Shown: positions 15,309-25,038, counted from the first letter of the stretch. The stretch is 64,000 nucleotides of DNA from Bacillota bacterium (GCA_023418475.1 JAEZZO010000073.1:1-64000), one strand, 5' to 3'. Numbers and translations are program-made. Notes: generated from the sequence alone by a model not told the origin.

Positions 15309-16886
15309 ATGAGTGGTGTCATGCAAACTAAGATATATGAGATATTAAATGATTTTAATCGAATGAAATGGAAACTTGCCCTTAAGGGCATTTTTGTTGG
15401 TTTATTTGCCGGATTACTTACGGTTTTTTATCGTATCGGAATTGAATATGGTACAGCTATTGCACAGAAAACGTATCATTTTTTAAGACTGCATCCGGTT
15501 TACATATTCTTTTGGCTGATTTTTATCATATTAGCCGGTCTTTTTGCGGGCTGGCTTGTAAAATGGGAACCGATGGCTGCGGGAAGTGGCATTCCCCAGG
15601 TAGAAGGAGTGTTACTTTACGGCTTTAAAATGAAATGGTACAGTATTCTTACCGTACGTTTTCTGGGAGGAATATTATGCTCCCTGTTTGGAATCTCAGT
15701 GGGAAGAGAGGGACCGTCCATTCAGATCGGGGCGGCTGGCGGACAGGTTGCAGCAAAACGAATGGCAAAAAGCCACCTGGAAGAAAACTATTTGATCACC
15801 GGCGGAGCAGCAGCGGGTCTTTCGGCAGCTTTTAATGCTCCATTATCCGGTATTGTATTTGCCCTGGAGGAGGTACATCGCAGTTTTTCACCGCTAATAT
15901 TAATCGCTGCTACTACGGCATCTCTTATGGCAGACTTTATATCCAAGAACTTTTTTGGTTTAAAGCCGGTACTTCATTTTACCGTAACACCGCAGCTGCC
16001 GATAGGACTATATATCTGGCTTCTCCCGATTAGTATTCTGTCCGGATTGATGGGAGTTCTTGTAACGAAATCCTTGCTTGTTTTTCAATCATTCTATAGA
16101 AAATTGCCAGTTATCGTAAGACCCTGTATCGCATTACTTCTTGCATTGCCCTGCGGTATATTTCTTCCGGAAGTTCTTGGGGGAGGACAAAATCTAATTG
16201 AAATATCTGAAAATGCCAGTAAAGGAATTATGGTTCTGGTCATGCTGCTGGCAGTAAAGATCGTATTTACAAGCACCAGCTTTGGAAGCGGTGTTCCGGG
16301 CGGTATATTTCTTCCGATTTTATCAGTGGGAGCATTACTTGGAAGCATATTGGGAGGCTTGGCAGTACATGCAGGATTACCGGATCGTTATATTGCAGAT
16401 TTTGCTGTATGTGCCATGGCAGGAGTATTGTCAGCCTCTGTCAAGGCACCTGTTACAAGTATTTTATTAACGGCAGAGATGTCAGGTTCTCTGATGCATA
16501 TGCTTCCTGTAGCTGCCTGCTCCTTTTTTGCTTTGCTGGTATCGGATTTACTGAAAACCAAACCTATTTATGAGGCTCTCCTAGAAAGATTTGTTGAAAA
16601 TAATGATGGTAAACTTGTTGTCGAGGAAAAAGGAGGATTGCAGGAATTTCCTGTGGAATATGGTAGCTATGTGTGCGGACGAAAAGTAAGTGAAGTGAAG
16701 TGGCCAGAGGGTGTATTGATTGTAGGAATCCGAAGAGGAATGAAAGAAATGATACCAAAAGGGAATTCAATGATTTTGTCCGGCGATTATCTAGTGATAC
16801 TGACACCGGAAGGCGATAAAAGAAATTATAGAGACTTATTCGAAAAATGTGTATATGCGGATAAAAATACATCTACTATTTTGTAG
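15309..16886 (+). CDS. ClC family chloride/proton antiporter with RCK-C domain
   Basis: A 525-residue membrane protein with the ClC core (residues about 20-430): selectivity-filter motifs GSGIPQVEG, GREGPSIQIG (gating Glu) and GSGVPGGIFLP, plus a Glu pair in FALEEVHRSF at the position of the proton-path Glu of E. coli ClC, arguing for H+/Cl- antiport rather than a channel. A cytoplasmic TrkA-C (RCK-C) domain of about 75 residues follows (VCGRKVSEVKWPEG to GDYLVILTPEG), probably binding a ligand or sensing state. The start is uncertain: ATG 15309 or 15321, neither with a strong ribosome site. Monocistronic. Confidence 0.92.
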   Translation: MSGVMQTKIYEILNDFNRMKWKLALKGIFVGLFAGLLTVFYRIGIEYGTAIAQKTYHFLRLHPVYIFFWLIFIILAGLFAGWLVKWEPMAAGSGIPQVEGVLLYGFKMKWYSILTVRFLGGILCSLFGISVGREGPSIQIGAAGGQVAAKRMAKSHLEENYLITGGAAAGLSAAFNAPLSGIVFALEEVHRSFSPLILIAATTASLMADFISKNFFGLKPVLHFTVTPQLPIGLYIWLLPISILSGLMGVLVTKSLLVFQSFYRKLPVIVRPCIALLLALPCGIFLPEVLGGGQNLIEISENASKGIMVLVMLLAVKIVFTSTSFGSGVPGGIFLPILSVGALLGSILGGLAVHAGLPDRYIADFAVCAMAGVLSASVKAPVTSILLTAEMSGSLMHMLPVAACSFFALLVSDLLKTKPIYEALLERFVENNDGKLVVEEKGGLQEFPVEYGSYVCGRKVSEVKWPEGVLIVGIRRGMKEMIPKGNSMILSGDYLVILTPEGDKRNYRDLFEKCVYADKNTSTIL

Positions 16887-16971
16887 TTTCCTCTTTCATA
16901 CCCAACATTTTGGCAGGAGCAGCAGGCACAGGCAGATAGAGATAATGTGTAAGAAAATTAACGGATAGCTC

Positions 16972-17060
16972 AGGCATAGATACAAAAGCAAGGTATTCTG
17001 CTATTAATTCGGTTCATTAACCGGTAAAGGGTAGTATACTGTGAGCTTGTATCTATGCCT
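16972..17060 (+). repeat. Long-range 14-bp inverted repeat / structured leader
   Basis: AGGCATAGATACAA (16972-16985) is exactly complementary to 17047-17060. Inside lie a CGGTT/AACCG hairpin (17010-17023) and the palindrome AGTATACT. It falls between the ClC gene and the YesN-type regulator and has no T-run, so it is not a simple terminator. It may be a structured 5' leader or a small inverted-repeat element. Confidence 0.55.
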
Positions 17061-17155
17061 TACTTATTATAGGGAGAGTTTCTATTGAAATACAGATAGA
17101 ATTAGTGCATTATGAAAAGGAATGGCAATTTTGGAAAGGGCAGAGAGGGTTTAGA

Positions 17156-17905
17156 ATGTATCGATTAGTGATTGTAGATGATGAAGAGAAAATTGTAGAA
17201 GGCATTGCAAATCTTTTTCCATGGAATCAAATTGGGTTTGAAATTGTGGGGAAATTTCAAGCTGCTAAGGATGTGGTAGAGTATGTCAGAAAAGAAAAAG
17301 TAGATGTTGTCATGAGTGATGTCGAGATGCCGGATATGAATGGAATGGAGTTGTGCGGCAAGTTGCAGGAAATATCAGATTGTAAATTTGTATTTTTCAG
17401 CAGTCATCAAAATTATGAATATTTTCGATCGGCTATTAAACAAAAAGCGTTTGATTACCTGTTGAAACCAATTAGGTATGATGAACTGCTCTCCTGCTTT
17501 GAAAAAGTGAAAGAGGTACTTCAGGAGGAACATAGGGCAAATTCTCCGGTAATTAAAACCTATTATGAGCAGATTGTTTCCGAGGTAAAAGAATATCTTA
17601 AGGAAAGTTATAAAGATGCTTCGTTGGAGGTAGCAGCGCAGCGTGTTAATCTGAGCTCCAGTTATTTATCAAAAATATTTAAGGAAAAAGCAGGAATTGG
17701 ATTTGCGGATTATCTGCTGAAGGTGCGAATGGAAAAAGCTTGTGCAATGCTGGAGGATATTCGCTATAAAAGCTATGATATAGCTTATTATGTGGGTTAT
17801 GATAACCCAAAGAATTTCTCCAGGGCATTTAAGGCATTTTATAAAATGAGTCCCACAGATTACAGAAATTTAAATTACAAGAAGGATGTTCAGGACTATT
17901 TATGA
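17156..17905 (+). CDS. YesN-type response regulator, AraC DNA-binding domain
   Basis: A 249-residue response regulator. The receiver domain (residues 1-120) has the acidic pair in IVDDEEKI, the phosphoacceptor Asp in VVMSDVEMPDMNG and the KP motif in FDYLLKPIRY. An AraC-type helix-turn-helix pair occupies about 145-245 (LEVAAQRVNLSSSYLSKIFK and YDIAYYVGYDNPKNFSRAFK). With the overlapping YesM-type kinase downstream it should activate the sugar ABC transporter genes that follow. Start ATG 17156 has AGAGAGGG 6 nt upstream. The stop codon overlaps the kinase ATG (ATGA). Confidence 0.93.
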   Translation: MYRLVIVDDEEKIVEGIANLFPWNQIGFEIVGKFQAAKDVVEYVRKEKVDVVMSDVEMPDMNGMELCGKLQEISDCKFVFFSSHQNYEYFRSAIKQKAFDYLLKPIRYDELLSCFEKVKEVLQEEHRANSPVIKTYYEQIVSEVKEYLKESYKDASLEVAAQRVNLSSSYLSKIFKEKAGIGFADYLLKVRMEKACAMLEDIRYKSYDIAYYVGYDNPKNFSRAFKAFYKMSPTDYRNLNYKKDVQDYL

Positions 17906-19647
17906 TAAAAAAATTCTTTGTAAGAAGATTTGGTACATATTTTCTTTTTATGTTAATTCCTTCAATTATTGTATTATGTGTGGCTCTGGAGGGAATGAGC
18001 AGACAGATTGATAAGGAATTAAAGCTACAGGCTGATAAAACGCTGGCAAATGTTAATATTAATTTAGATAATGTGATTAGTAATGTTATATACCAAAACA
18101 GTATTTTAACCAATAATTCGGGGATGAATATTGCACTAAAAAAATTGCTTTCAGAAGCAGGATTAAATTACAGTGATGCAATATACATGCGAAATATTCA
18201 GGCAATCCTTCGGAGTGTTACCCAATCCTATGCTTATGTGGATTCTATATATCTATATCTGGAAGATTATAAGAAGATGTTTACTTCTGATGAAGGAGTA
18301 GTGTCTCTGGATGAATATTATGATGCATCCTGGAAGAAGATCTATGATCTTATGGAGGATGGGGAAGAAAATCTGGTAAGTGCACGTAAAATGAAAAGGA
18401 GATCAGCAGGGGCTTCCTCGGAGGTGATCTCCTTTTATCAGCGTTTTCTTTTACAGAAAGGAGTTATTGTTGTCAATATAAATGTAAAAGCTTATAAAAA
18501 AATCCTGAATAGCACTTTTTCAAATAATTACGAAAGTCTATATCTATTTAACGAAAAAGGAGATATCGTTCTATCTTGTTCGGAGCATTCCCCGGAGGAT
18601 AAAATACATATAGCTGCGGTCAGAGAGATGGGCAGGAAACAGCTTCAGAATAGCTGGAGAAAGGTTGGCAGGCAGCGCTACTTATTTCATTCGGAGGTAA
18701 ACCATTCTTACGGTATCACAATGGTATCGGTGCTTTCCCATGAAGCGAAGGAGATGGCAATACTTCGCTCAGCGGAAGGATATTTGTTGATTTTCTTAAT
18801 CAACTGTCTGATTATTATGCTGATAGCGTATTATAGCACAAAGAGGATATTTAAGCAGATTAATTATATGATACATGTTTTTGACGACGCGGAAAGGGGA
18901 GTATATCCTACGGAACCAAAACGTAGAATGAAGGATGAATATGATATTATCATGAATAATATTATCTATCTCTTTCTTAATACGGTTCAGCTTAATTCTC
19001 AGCTCAAGGAAAAGGCATTTGAACAAAAGCTTGCAGAGCTGACAGCTTTGCAATTGCAGATTAATCCTCATTTTCTTTATAATACGCTGCAAAATGTTGA
19101 ACTGGAGGTTGTAAGGAGCAGCGGAAATTCTTCAGAGGCGGTCAAATGTATCCAGTATTTATCCGATATTTTAAAATATTCTCTCGGCAATCCATTGGAG
19201 TTGGTTACATTAAAGGAAGAGATTGATTACCTTAAAAGGTATGTTGAAATACAAAAGTATCGATTTGGTGATAAATTTATTGTTTATTACGAAATAGAAG
19301 AGGGGTTAGAGAGTGCTTTGGTCTTCCGTCTCATGCTGCAGCCACTGGTAGAAAACAGTATTCTGCACGGTGTAAGGGGAATGGATAAAAAGGGCTATAT
19401 TAAGATTAAGGCATTTTTAAAGAAAAACCAAATCAGCTTTCATGTAATTGATACGGGCAGGGGTATGAAAAGGGCGGAAATTGAGGAATTGTACCATAAA
19501 ATTAAAGATAAAAATGAGCCAAGTATCGGACTAAGAAATATTAATAGCAGATTACAGCTTCGGTATGGTAGGGATAGTTATCTAAAAATTCAATCAAAAC
19601 CAAAGCATGGAAGCTGTATTACTTTTCACATCCCATATGAAAGCTGA
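17902..19647 (+). CDS. YesM-type sensor histidine kinase
   Basis: A 581-residue membrane kinase. Helix 1 is at about residues 12-30 and helix 2 at about 295-315, with a 260-residue extracytoplasmic sensor between. A HAMP-like linker precedes the His_kinase domain, with the phosphoacceptor His in LQINPHFLYNTLQNVE. The ATPase domain has LQPLVENSILHG (N box), DTGRGM and GLRNINSRL (G boxes). It likely senses a sugar or its binding protein outside the cell and phosphorylates the regulator encoded just upstream, with which it shares a 4-nt overlap. Confidence 0.94.
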   Translation: MIKKFFVRRFGTYFLFMLIPSIIVLCVALEGMSRQIDKELKLQADKTLANVNINLDNVISNVIYQNSILTNNSGMNIALKKLLSEAGLNYSDAIYMRNIQAILRSVTQSYAYVDSIYLYLEDYKKMFTSDEGVVSLDEYYDASWKKIYDLMEDGEENLVSARKMKRRSAGASSEVISFYQRFLLQKGVIVVNINVKAYKKILNSTFSNNYESLYLFNEKGDIVLSCSEHSPEDKIHIAAVREMGRKQLQNSWRKVGRQRYLFHSEVNHSYGITMVSVLSHEAKEMAILRSAEGYLLIFLINCLIIMLIAYYSTKRIFKQINYMIHVFDDAERGVYPTEPKRRMKDEYDIIMNNIIYLFLNTVQLNSQLKEKAFEQKLAELTALQLQINPHFLYNTLQNVELEVVRSSGNSSEAVKCIQYLSDILKYSLGNPLELVTLKEEIDYLKRYVEIQKYRFGDKFIVYYEIEEGLESALVFRLMLQPLVENSILHGVRGMDKKGYIKIKAFLKKNQISFHVIDTGRGMKRAEIEELYHKIKDKNEPSIGLRNINSRLQLRYGRDSYLKIQSKPKHGSCITFHIPYES

Positions 19648-19734
19648 TCATAAAAAATGAATAAAAATAATATATTTTGATACCTCCAGACTAAAAGAGA
19701 ATAAATGCAGAATAAAAAGCGAAATAAAGATACC

Positions 19735-19763
19735 TTTTTATATAGATTGCAGGACACTATAAT
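19735..19763 (+). promoter_or_regulatory. Possible activated promoter before the sugar-binding lipoprotein
   Basis: A TATAAT at 19758-19763 has only TTTTTA 17 bp upstream. A weak -35 is what is expected of a promoter needing an activator, here plausibly the YesN-type regulator. Confidence 0.4.
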
Positions 19764-19797
19764 AAGAGCATCAAATATATACGGGAGGTTTAGTATT

Positions 19798-21153
19798 ATG
19801 AAAAAAATTATTTCACTTGTTATGGTATTGCTTCTTGTCTTTGGAGTACTCACTGGCTGCGGTACTTCAGCATCGAAAAACGAGGACAAAAAAACTTCCG
19901 GGACAGAAGAGGCACAGACAGAGACACCTGCAGCGGATACTGGCTCGGAGGAAAAAATCAATTTACGCTTCTCTTGGTGGGGTGGTGATGAAAGAACAGC
20001 AGCAACCCTGGAGGTGATTAAGCAATTTCAGGAGCTAAATCCGAATATCACAATAGAAGCAGAATATGGAAGCAGTGACGGATACCATGATAAGCTTTCA
20101 ACCCAGCTTGCTTCGACTACAGTAGCGGATATTATTCAGATTGATCCGGAAACATTTCCGACTTATGTTGATTCAGGGAATTATTTTGTTAATTATATGG
20201 ATCATAACTTTAATTTATCCAATTTTGATGAGGCTTACATATCACTTCCTATAAATGGTCGTTATGATGGAAAGCAACTGGGACTACCAAGCGGTGTCGC
20301 CGGTCCCATGCTTTTAGTGAACCAGAAGCTGGCAGACGCAATTGGCATTGATTTTTCACAGGATTATACCTGGGAGGATCTCCTTACCTGGGGAAAGAAA
20401 GTAAGAGAATACGATAAGAGTATGTACCTGCTATGTACCAATAAAGATTACATTACAAATCTTGTTGTTTATAATTACTTAAAGCAGCTGACTGGCACTA
20501 CTATTTTTGATAAGAAGAATAAGAGTATTAACCTGACCGAAGAACAGCTGAAGGAAGTATTTGATTTTATAGAGAAGCTGTATAAGGAAGAGGTTTGCGC
20601 TCCTGCCGATTATGCTGCCTCCTATAATGGAGATAATCTTCAATCAGATCCTAACTGGATTGCCGGTAAGTATGTAGCTGCCTTCTCCTATATATCAACG
20701 ATGGATGTTATGATAGCGGCAAATCCAAATGCAGATTATTCTACCGGCAAACTTCCGGTTATGAAAGAAGCAAAGAATAACGGTTGGACAGCAAACTGTC
20801 CACAGGTTATCGCGATTTCAAAAACATGTAAAAATCCCGAGGCAGCGATTGCATTTATGGATTACTTCTTTAACAATGAAACAGCCATGAAGACATTAGC
20901 CTGCACACGTTCTGTTCCTCCGACAGCAAAGGCAAGAGAAATTTGTGAAGCAAATGGTTCTCTAAGTTCGCTTGCGATGAAAGCTGCGGATACTGCCTCA
21001 GCACTTGGAGGTCTGACACCGGATAGCATTGCATCCTCACAAGAAGGAAAGCAGATTATCACAGATGCTGTGGAAGAAATTTCTTACCGTGCAAATACTC
21101 CGGAGGTTGCTGCAAAGAATACAATCAGTCTACTTTCAGGACTAATCAATTAG
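19798..21153 (+). CDS. Sugar ABC transporter substrate-binding lipoprotein
   Basis: A 451-residue extracellular solute-binding protein of the family-1 (MalE-like) type. The signal peptide ends in a lipobox LTGC with lipidated Cys 21; an acidic Ser/Thr-rich linker follows. RFSWWGGDERTAATLEVI begins the binding domain, as in many oligosaccharide binders. It captures a sugar outside the membrane for the two permeases downstream; no ATPase is encoded here, so a shared MsmK-type ATPase elsewhere is presumed. Start ATG 19798 has GGGAGG 9 nt upstream. An intrinsic terminator between it and the permease should give excess binding protein. Confidence 0.93.
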   Translation: MKKIISLVMVLLLVFGVLTGCGTSASKNEDKKTSGTEEAQTETPAADTGSEEKINLRFSWWGGDERTAATLEVIKQFQELNPNITIEAEYGSSDGYHDKLSTQLASTTVADIIQIDPETFPTYVDSGNYFVNYMDHNFNLSNFDEAYISLPINGRYDGKQLGLPSGVAGPMLLVNQKLADAIGIDFSQDYTWEDLLTWGKKVREYDKSMYLLCTNKDYITNLVVYNYLKQLTGTTIFDKKNKSINLTEEQLKEVFDFIEKLYKEEVCAPADYAASYNGDNLQSDPNWIAGKYVAAFSYISTMDVMIAANPNADYSTGKLPVMKEAKNNGWTANCPQVIAISKTCKNPEAAIAFMDYFFNNETAMKTLACTRSVPPTAKAREICEANGSLSSLAMKAADTASALGGLTPDSIASSQEGKQIITDAVEEISYRANTPEVAAKNTISLLSGLIN

Positions 21154-21173
21154 TTGCAGATGATTTTCCAAAT

Positions 21174-21205
21174 GGGTGCCTCTGATCGGGAGGCACCCGC
21201 TTTTT
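21174..21205 (+). terminator. Intercistronic terminator after the binding-protein gene
   Basis: GGGTGCCTC (21174-21182) pairs perfectly with GAGGCACCC (21190-21198), then GCTTTTT. Because the permease genes follow in the same direction without another clear promoter, partial read-through would set a high ratio of binding protein to permease. Confidence 0.88.
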
Positions 21206-21225
21206 AAAGAAAGGTGATTGATGAT

Positions 21226-22140
21226 ATGGCAGACATAACTTATAGAAGTAAAACAAAGCACAGAAGGAGAGAATATCAGGCATATTTCTATTTGCTGCCG
21301 TGGCTTTTAGGTTTCCTGATTTTACAGCTTTATCCATTTATAAGCTCACTATTTTATTCCTTTACAGATTATAAAATTACACAGCATGCAAACTTAGTGG
21401 GATTAAGCAACTATATCAAATTGCTTACATCCGATGCGGACTTCTGGAATTCCTTTAAAGTAACCATTGTCTATACCCTGTATACTGTTCCGGGAAAACT
21501 GATTATGGCACTTGCCGTAGCTGTTTTTCTAAATCGCAATATCAAAGGGATAAACCTGATACGTACTTTATACTATATTCCATCCCTCTTTGGTGGCAGT
21601 GTGGCTATTGCTATCCTCTGGAAGCTGATGTTTATGGATAACGGAGTAATTAATACGCTGCTGCAGGCAGTTCATCTGCCGGCAATACAGTGGCTCGGTA
21701 GTACAAAATACGCGTTAAAAACAATATGCCTTCTGGAAATCTGGCAATTTGGCTCATCGATGGTTATGTTTCTGGCAGCCTTAAAAAATGTTCCCAAGGA
21801 ATTATATGAATCCGCATCCATGGATGGAGCAGGAAAAGTTGCTTGTTTTTTAAAGATTACCATCCCGCAGATTACACCAATTATCTTCTTCAATATGATT
21901 ATGCAGACAATTCAGGCCTTGCAGAATTTTACCTCGGCCTTTGTTATAACCGAGGGAGGTCCTTTAAAATCAACCTACGTTCTTGGTATGAAATTATATA
22001 AAGAGGGCTTTTCGTATTTTAAAATGGGATACGCCAGTGCTATCTCGTGGATCATATTTATTGTAATTATGGTTGTTACGCTGCTATTATTTAAATCGTC
22101 CTCCGGATGGGTATATTATGATGACGGCGGCGATTTCTAA
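21226..22140 (+). CDS. Sugar ABC transporter permease, MalF/UgpA type
   Basis: A 304-residue inner-membrane permease with six predicted helices. The EAA loop is ELYESASMDGAGKVACFLKITIPQITP near residues 190-215, the docking site for the ATPase. Start ATG 21226 has AAGGTGA 8 nt upstream; a GTG at 21214 is in frame but badly placed. Works with the next permease gene and the upstream lipoprotein. Confidence 0.94.
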   Translation: MADITYRSKTKHRRREYQAYFYLLPWLLGFLILQLYPFISSLFYSFTDYKITQHANLVGLSNYIKLLTSDADFWNSFKVTIVYTLYTVPGKLIMALAVAVFLNRNIKGINLIRTLYYIPSLFGGSVAIAILWKLMFMDNGVINTLLQAVHLPAIQWLGSTKYALKTICLLEIWQFGSSMVMFLAALKNVPKELYESASMDGAGKVACFLKITIPQITPIIFFNMIMQTIQALQNFTSAFVITEGGPLKSTYVLGMKLYKEGFSYFKMGYASAISWIIFIVIMVVTLLLFKSSSGWVYYDDGGDF

Positions 22141-22210
22141 GCGGAAGTGAGTAGAAAGAGCTGTTCTACTTCAGAAGCAATTACCGGATAGCAATGGAAT
22201 TTAACTTGGA

Positions 22211-22222
22211 GTGAACAGTAAC
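22211..22222 (+). repeat. Dispersed GTGAACAGTAAC motif between permease genes
   Basis: Exact 12-mer inside the 93-bp gap between the two permease genes, abutting the ribosome binding site of the second. A hairpin GTAGAA/TTCTAC (about 22150-22170) precedes it. Such gaps are normally shorter in these operons, so the segment looks inserted. Confidence 0.6.
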
Positions 22223-22233
22223 AGGAAAGGAGC

Positions 22234-23085
22234 ATGTTAATAAAAATGCAAAAAAAGACGTGGAATATAGTAGGTCAGTACCTTATAATAACAGTGTTGG
22301 GGATAGCATTGCTCTATCCAATTATCTTTATGTTTTTGGCAAGCTTTAAAACAAATGAAGAGATCTTTGGCTCAATAAAGCTGCTTCCTGCAAGTTTTAG
22401 CGTTCAAAATTATGTGGAAGGCTGGAAGGGTACTGGCTCAATGACATATACAAAATTCTTTCTGAATACATTTATTCTTGTGATACCGACAACCTTGCTG
22501 ACACTTGCTTCCTGCTCTCTAGTGGCATACGGTTTTGCAAGATTTAAATTTCCAGGAAAAAAATTATTATTTATGATCTTGATTGCTACCCTAATGCTTC
22601 CAAATGCGGTAATTATTATTCCGCGTTACAATCTATATAATAAATTTGGATGGATCAACAGTTACATGCCATTTTATGCACCGGCACTTCTGGCCTGTTA
22701 TCCGTTTTTTATCTTTATGCTAATTCAATTTTTACGGGGAATACCAAAGGAGCTTGACCAAGCAGCTTACATAGATGGATGCGGAACTTTACGTACTTAT
22801 GTGCAAATTCTTCTTCCGCTTATGAAGCCTGCATTATTCTCTGCCGCACTCTTCCAGTTCCTATGGACCTATAATGATTATTTTAACTGCCTGATTTTCA
22901 TCAATTCTGTGTCAAAATACCCGATATCACTTGCACTTCGATTATCACTGGATTCAGAATCGGTGGTTGTATGGGGGAAGATGATGGCAATGGCATTTGT
23001 GAATGTGTTCCCGGTTATGCTGCTGTTTTTCTTTGCACAAAAGTTTTTTGTGGAAGGAATAGCAACAAATGGATTGAAAGGATGA
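22234..23085 (+). CDS. Sugar ABC transporter permease, MalG/UgpE type
   Basis: A 283-residue permease with six helices and the EAA loop ELDQAAYIDGCGTLRTYVQILLPLMKP. It pairs with the preceding MalF-type subunit. AGGAAAGGAG lies upstream; the ATG at 22234 is close to it and the ATG at 22246 is rather far, so the exact start is open by four residues. Followed 6 bp later by the enzyme gene. Confidence 0.94.
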   Translation: MLIKMQKKTWNIVGQYLIITVLGIALLYPIIFMFLASFKTNEEIFGSIKLLPASFSVQNYVEGWKGTGSMTYTKFFLNTFILVIPTTLLTLASCSLVAYGFARFKFPGKKLLFMILIATLMLPNAVIIIPRYNLYNKFGWINSYMPFYAPALLACYPFFIFMLIQFLRGIPKELDQAAYIDGCGTLRTYVQILLPLMKPALFSAALFQFLWTYNDYFNCLIFINSVSKYPISLALRLSLDSESVVVWGKMMAMAFVNVFPVMLLFFFAQKFFVEGIATNGLKG

Positions 23086-23091
23086 TGCTAA

Positions 23092-25038
23092 ATGATATTA
23101 AATAATTATAAGTTAATAATTTCTTTTTCCTATTATAAGGACGATGCCTGGATTGAGATCCCCAAGAGCTATGTTAATGAGGGGGGACTTCATTATCAAA
23201 TAGAAGGAGCTTCTTATTATTGTGAGTTTAAGCAGGAAGCAGATGGAATCTGTTATGATATGGGCTTTCAGGCATCTTATGAAACAAAAATAAAATGTGA
23301 ATTGGAATTATTGGAGGAAGAGGATTTATTTCATCTGATCCCCTGTAATATTTATGGCGATAATAATGCGTCCGGTGCAAAACCGGGAGAATTTCCACTG
23401 CTTACAAAAGAACACAAAGACGTTGCTTTTTGCTCCCCGTACTGGGAATTCAGAGCAGACCGGGCAGCATCTCCTTTCTCAGCTATTGCCTGCAAACGCG
23501 GTGCAGTTGGAATATCCGTAGATCCCTATTCCGTGACGGACAAGCATACTATACAGAATGGTGTTTTTGCCATGCTGCCTAATAAGTGTGGAGTAACTAT
23601 CGGATATACTAATCTCCCGGTTACTGTAATGAATAAAAGAACACCTATGCCCTCCACCGGACAGACAGCAAAAAATGCGTCGGCAACAGGAAAAATCTAT
23701 GCGCTGCAAGGAGACGGGCGCTTGGAAATTCATAAAATTGTCCGCAAAGAATATGAAAAGCACCATGAAAGAGCAGTTTATTTAAATACCTATCAGCAAG
23801 CGGCAGCCGGGTTACTGGATAGCTTTGTAAATCTGAATTGGAATGAAAAAGATAAGGAATATACGAACAGAGACTGTAAGGTTCCATTTAATACGAATAT
23901 GGTGCCCTGGCGAAATGTAACAGAAATTGGGTGGACTGGAGGAGCTATTTTAGCATACCCATTTATACTCAGCCGGTATGCCATTCCTGCCAATGCCGGA
24001 GAAGTATTTTCGTCTGCCCGCAGCGGAGAGGAAATGATTGACCGGATTATTGGCAGCTATAATGATAAATCAGGTTTATTAAATGACTTAACAGTTCCTC
24101 GCGGAGAAAGCAAAAGCATGGTAAACGGATGGTGGACAGATTATGGATTGGTCTCAGATTGTCATTGTGCTTATAATGTTGGTAGTGCGGTGCACTACAT
24201 TTTAAAGACTGTTCTATTTCTGAAAGAGCAGGGAGAAGTATATCGGCAGGAATGGCTTACAACTTGCCGTAAGGTTTTAGATACGGTAATTGATTTGCAG
24301 AGAGAGGACGGAGCCTTTGGTTATACCTATAGTTTCACAGAGAAAAAGGTAAAGGACTGGGAGGGGTTTGCCGGCTGCTGGTTTGCACCCTGCAGTGCTT
24401 ATCTGTACCACCTAATCGGAGAAGAAAAGTACTTAAAAGCAGCAAAAAAAGCTCTTCGTTATTATAGTAGCTTCGTAAAAGAATTAAACTGCTGGGGAGC
24501 ACCCATGGATACCTGGAAGTCTGTGGACCAGGAAGGAAATCTGGCTTTTATAAGAGGGTGCCGATTAGTATTTGAATATACGCAGGAAGGGGAATTTCTG
24601 GAGCTTTTTAAGATCAGCGCGGAATATGAATATTTATGGAGATATTCCTTTAAGAGCAGACCGGAGTATAAACCATTAAAGGATGGCTGGAATTCCTGCG
24701 GTGGTTCCGTCACATCCGTTTCCAACCCGCACATACATCCGATGGGAGTAATCATTGATGCCGATCTTCGTTACCTTGCCGGAATTACTGGTGATGATTA
24801 CCATGAAATGAGAGCTATGGACAGCAGTGCATGGCTAATGCAGACATTAGAGCTATATCCAGAAAAAACCGGATACGGCAGATATGGAGTCTTATCGGAG
24901 CGTTGGTGTCCAAGTGATGGATTAACCGTAGAACGCTACAGTGACGGAGAACCCTGTAGTAGCTGGTTCAGTTATAATCTATGGGCAGCAGCGAATGCGT
25001 TCGAGGCAGTATGTGAATTAATACTGGAAGAAAAATAG
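23092..25038 (+). CDS. Unrecognised cytoplasmic protein of a sugar-uptake operon, possibly an (alpha/alpha)-barrel glycosidase
   Basis: A 648-residue protein with no signal peptide or membrane segment. The first 200 residues look beta-rich; from about 225 onward helices with paired aromatic and acidic residues repeat (VTEIGWTGGAILAYPFILSRY, SDCHCAYNVGSAVHYILKTV, DWEGFAGCWFAPCSAYLYHLIG, NPHIHPMGVIIDADLRYLAG). That layout recalls six-hairpin (alpha/alpha)6 glycosidases and unsaturated glucuronyl hydrolases, but I cannot place it in a numbered GH family. Cys and His are frequent for a cytoplasmic enzyme. As last gene of the operon it probably processes the imported sugar. The role is inference. 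Confidence 0.6.
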   Translation: MILNNYKLIISFSYYKDDAWIEIPKSYVNEGGLHYQIEGASYYCEFKQEADGICYDMGFQASYETKIKCELELLEEEDLFHLIPCNIYGDNNASGAKPGEFPLLTKEHKDVAFCSPYWEFRADRAASPFSAIACKRGAVGISVDPYSVTDKHTIQNGVFAMLPNKCGVTIGYTNLPVTVMNKRTPMPSTGQTAKNASATGKIYALQGDGRLEIHKIVRKEYEKHHERAVYLNTYQQAAAGLLDSFVNLNWNEKDKEYTNRDCKVPFNTNMVPWRNVTEIGWTGGAILAYPFILSRYAIPANAGEVFSSARSGEEMIDRIIGSYNDKSGLLNDLTVPRGESKSMVNGWWTDYGLVSDCHCAYNVGSAVHYILKTVLFLKEQGEVYRQEWLTTCRKVLDTVIDLQREDGAFGYTYSFTEKKVKDWEGFAGCWFAPCSAYLYHLIGEEKYLKAAKKALRYYSSFVKELNCWGAPMDTWKSVDQEGNLAFIRGCRLVFEYTQEGEFLELFKISAEYEYLWRYSFKSRPEYKPLKDGWNSCGGSVTSVSNPHIHPMGVIIDADLRYLAGITGDDYHEMRAMDSSAWLMQTLELYPEKTGYGRYGVLSERWCPSDGLTVERYSDGEPCSSWFSYNLWAAANAFEAVCELILEEK

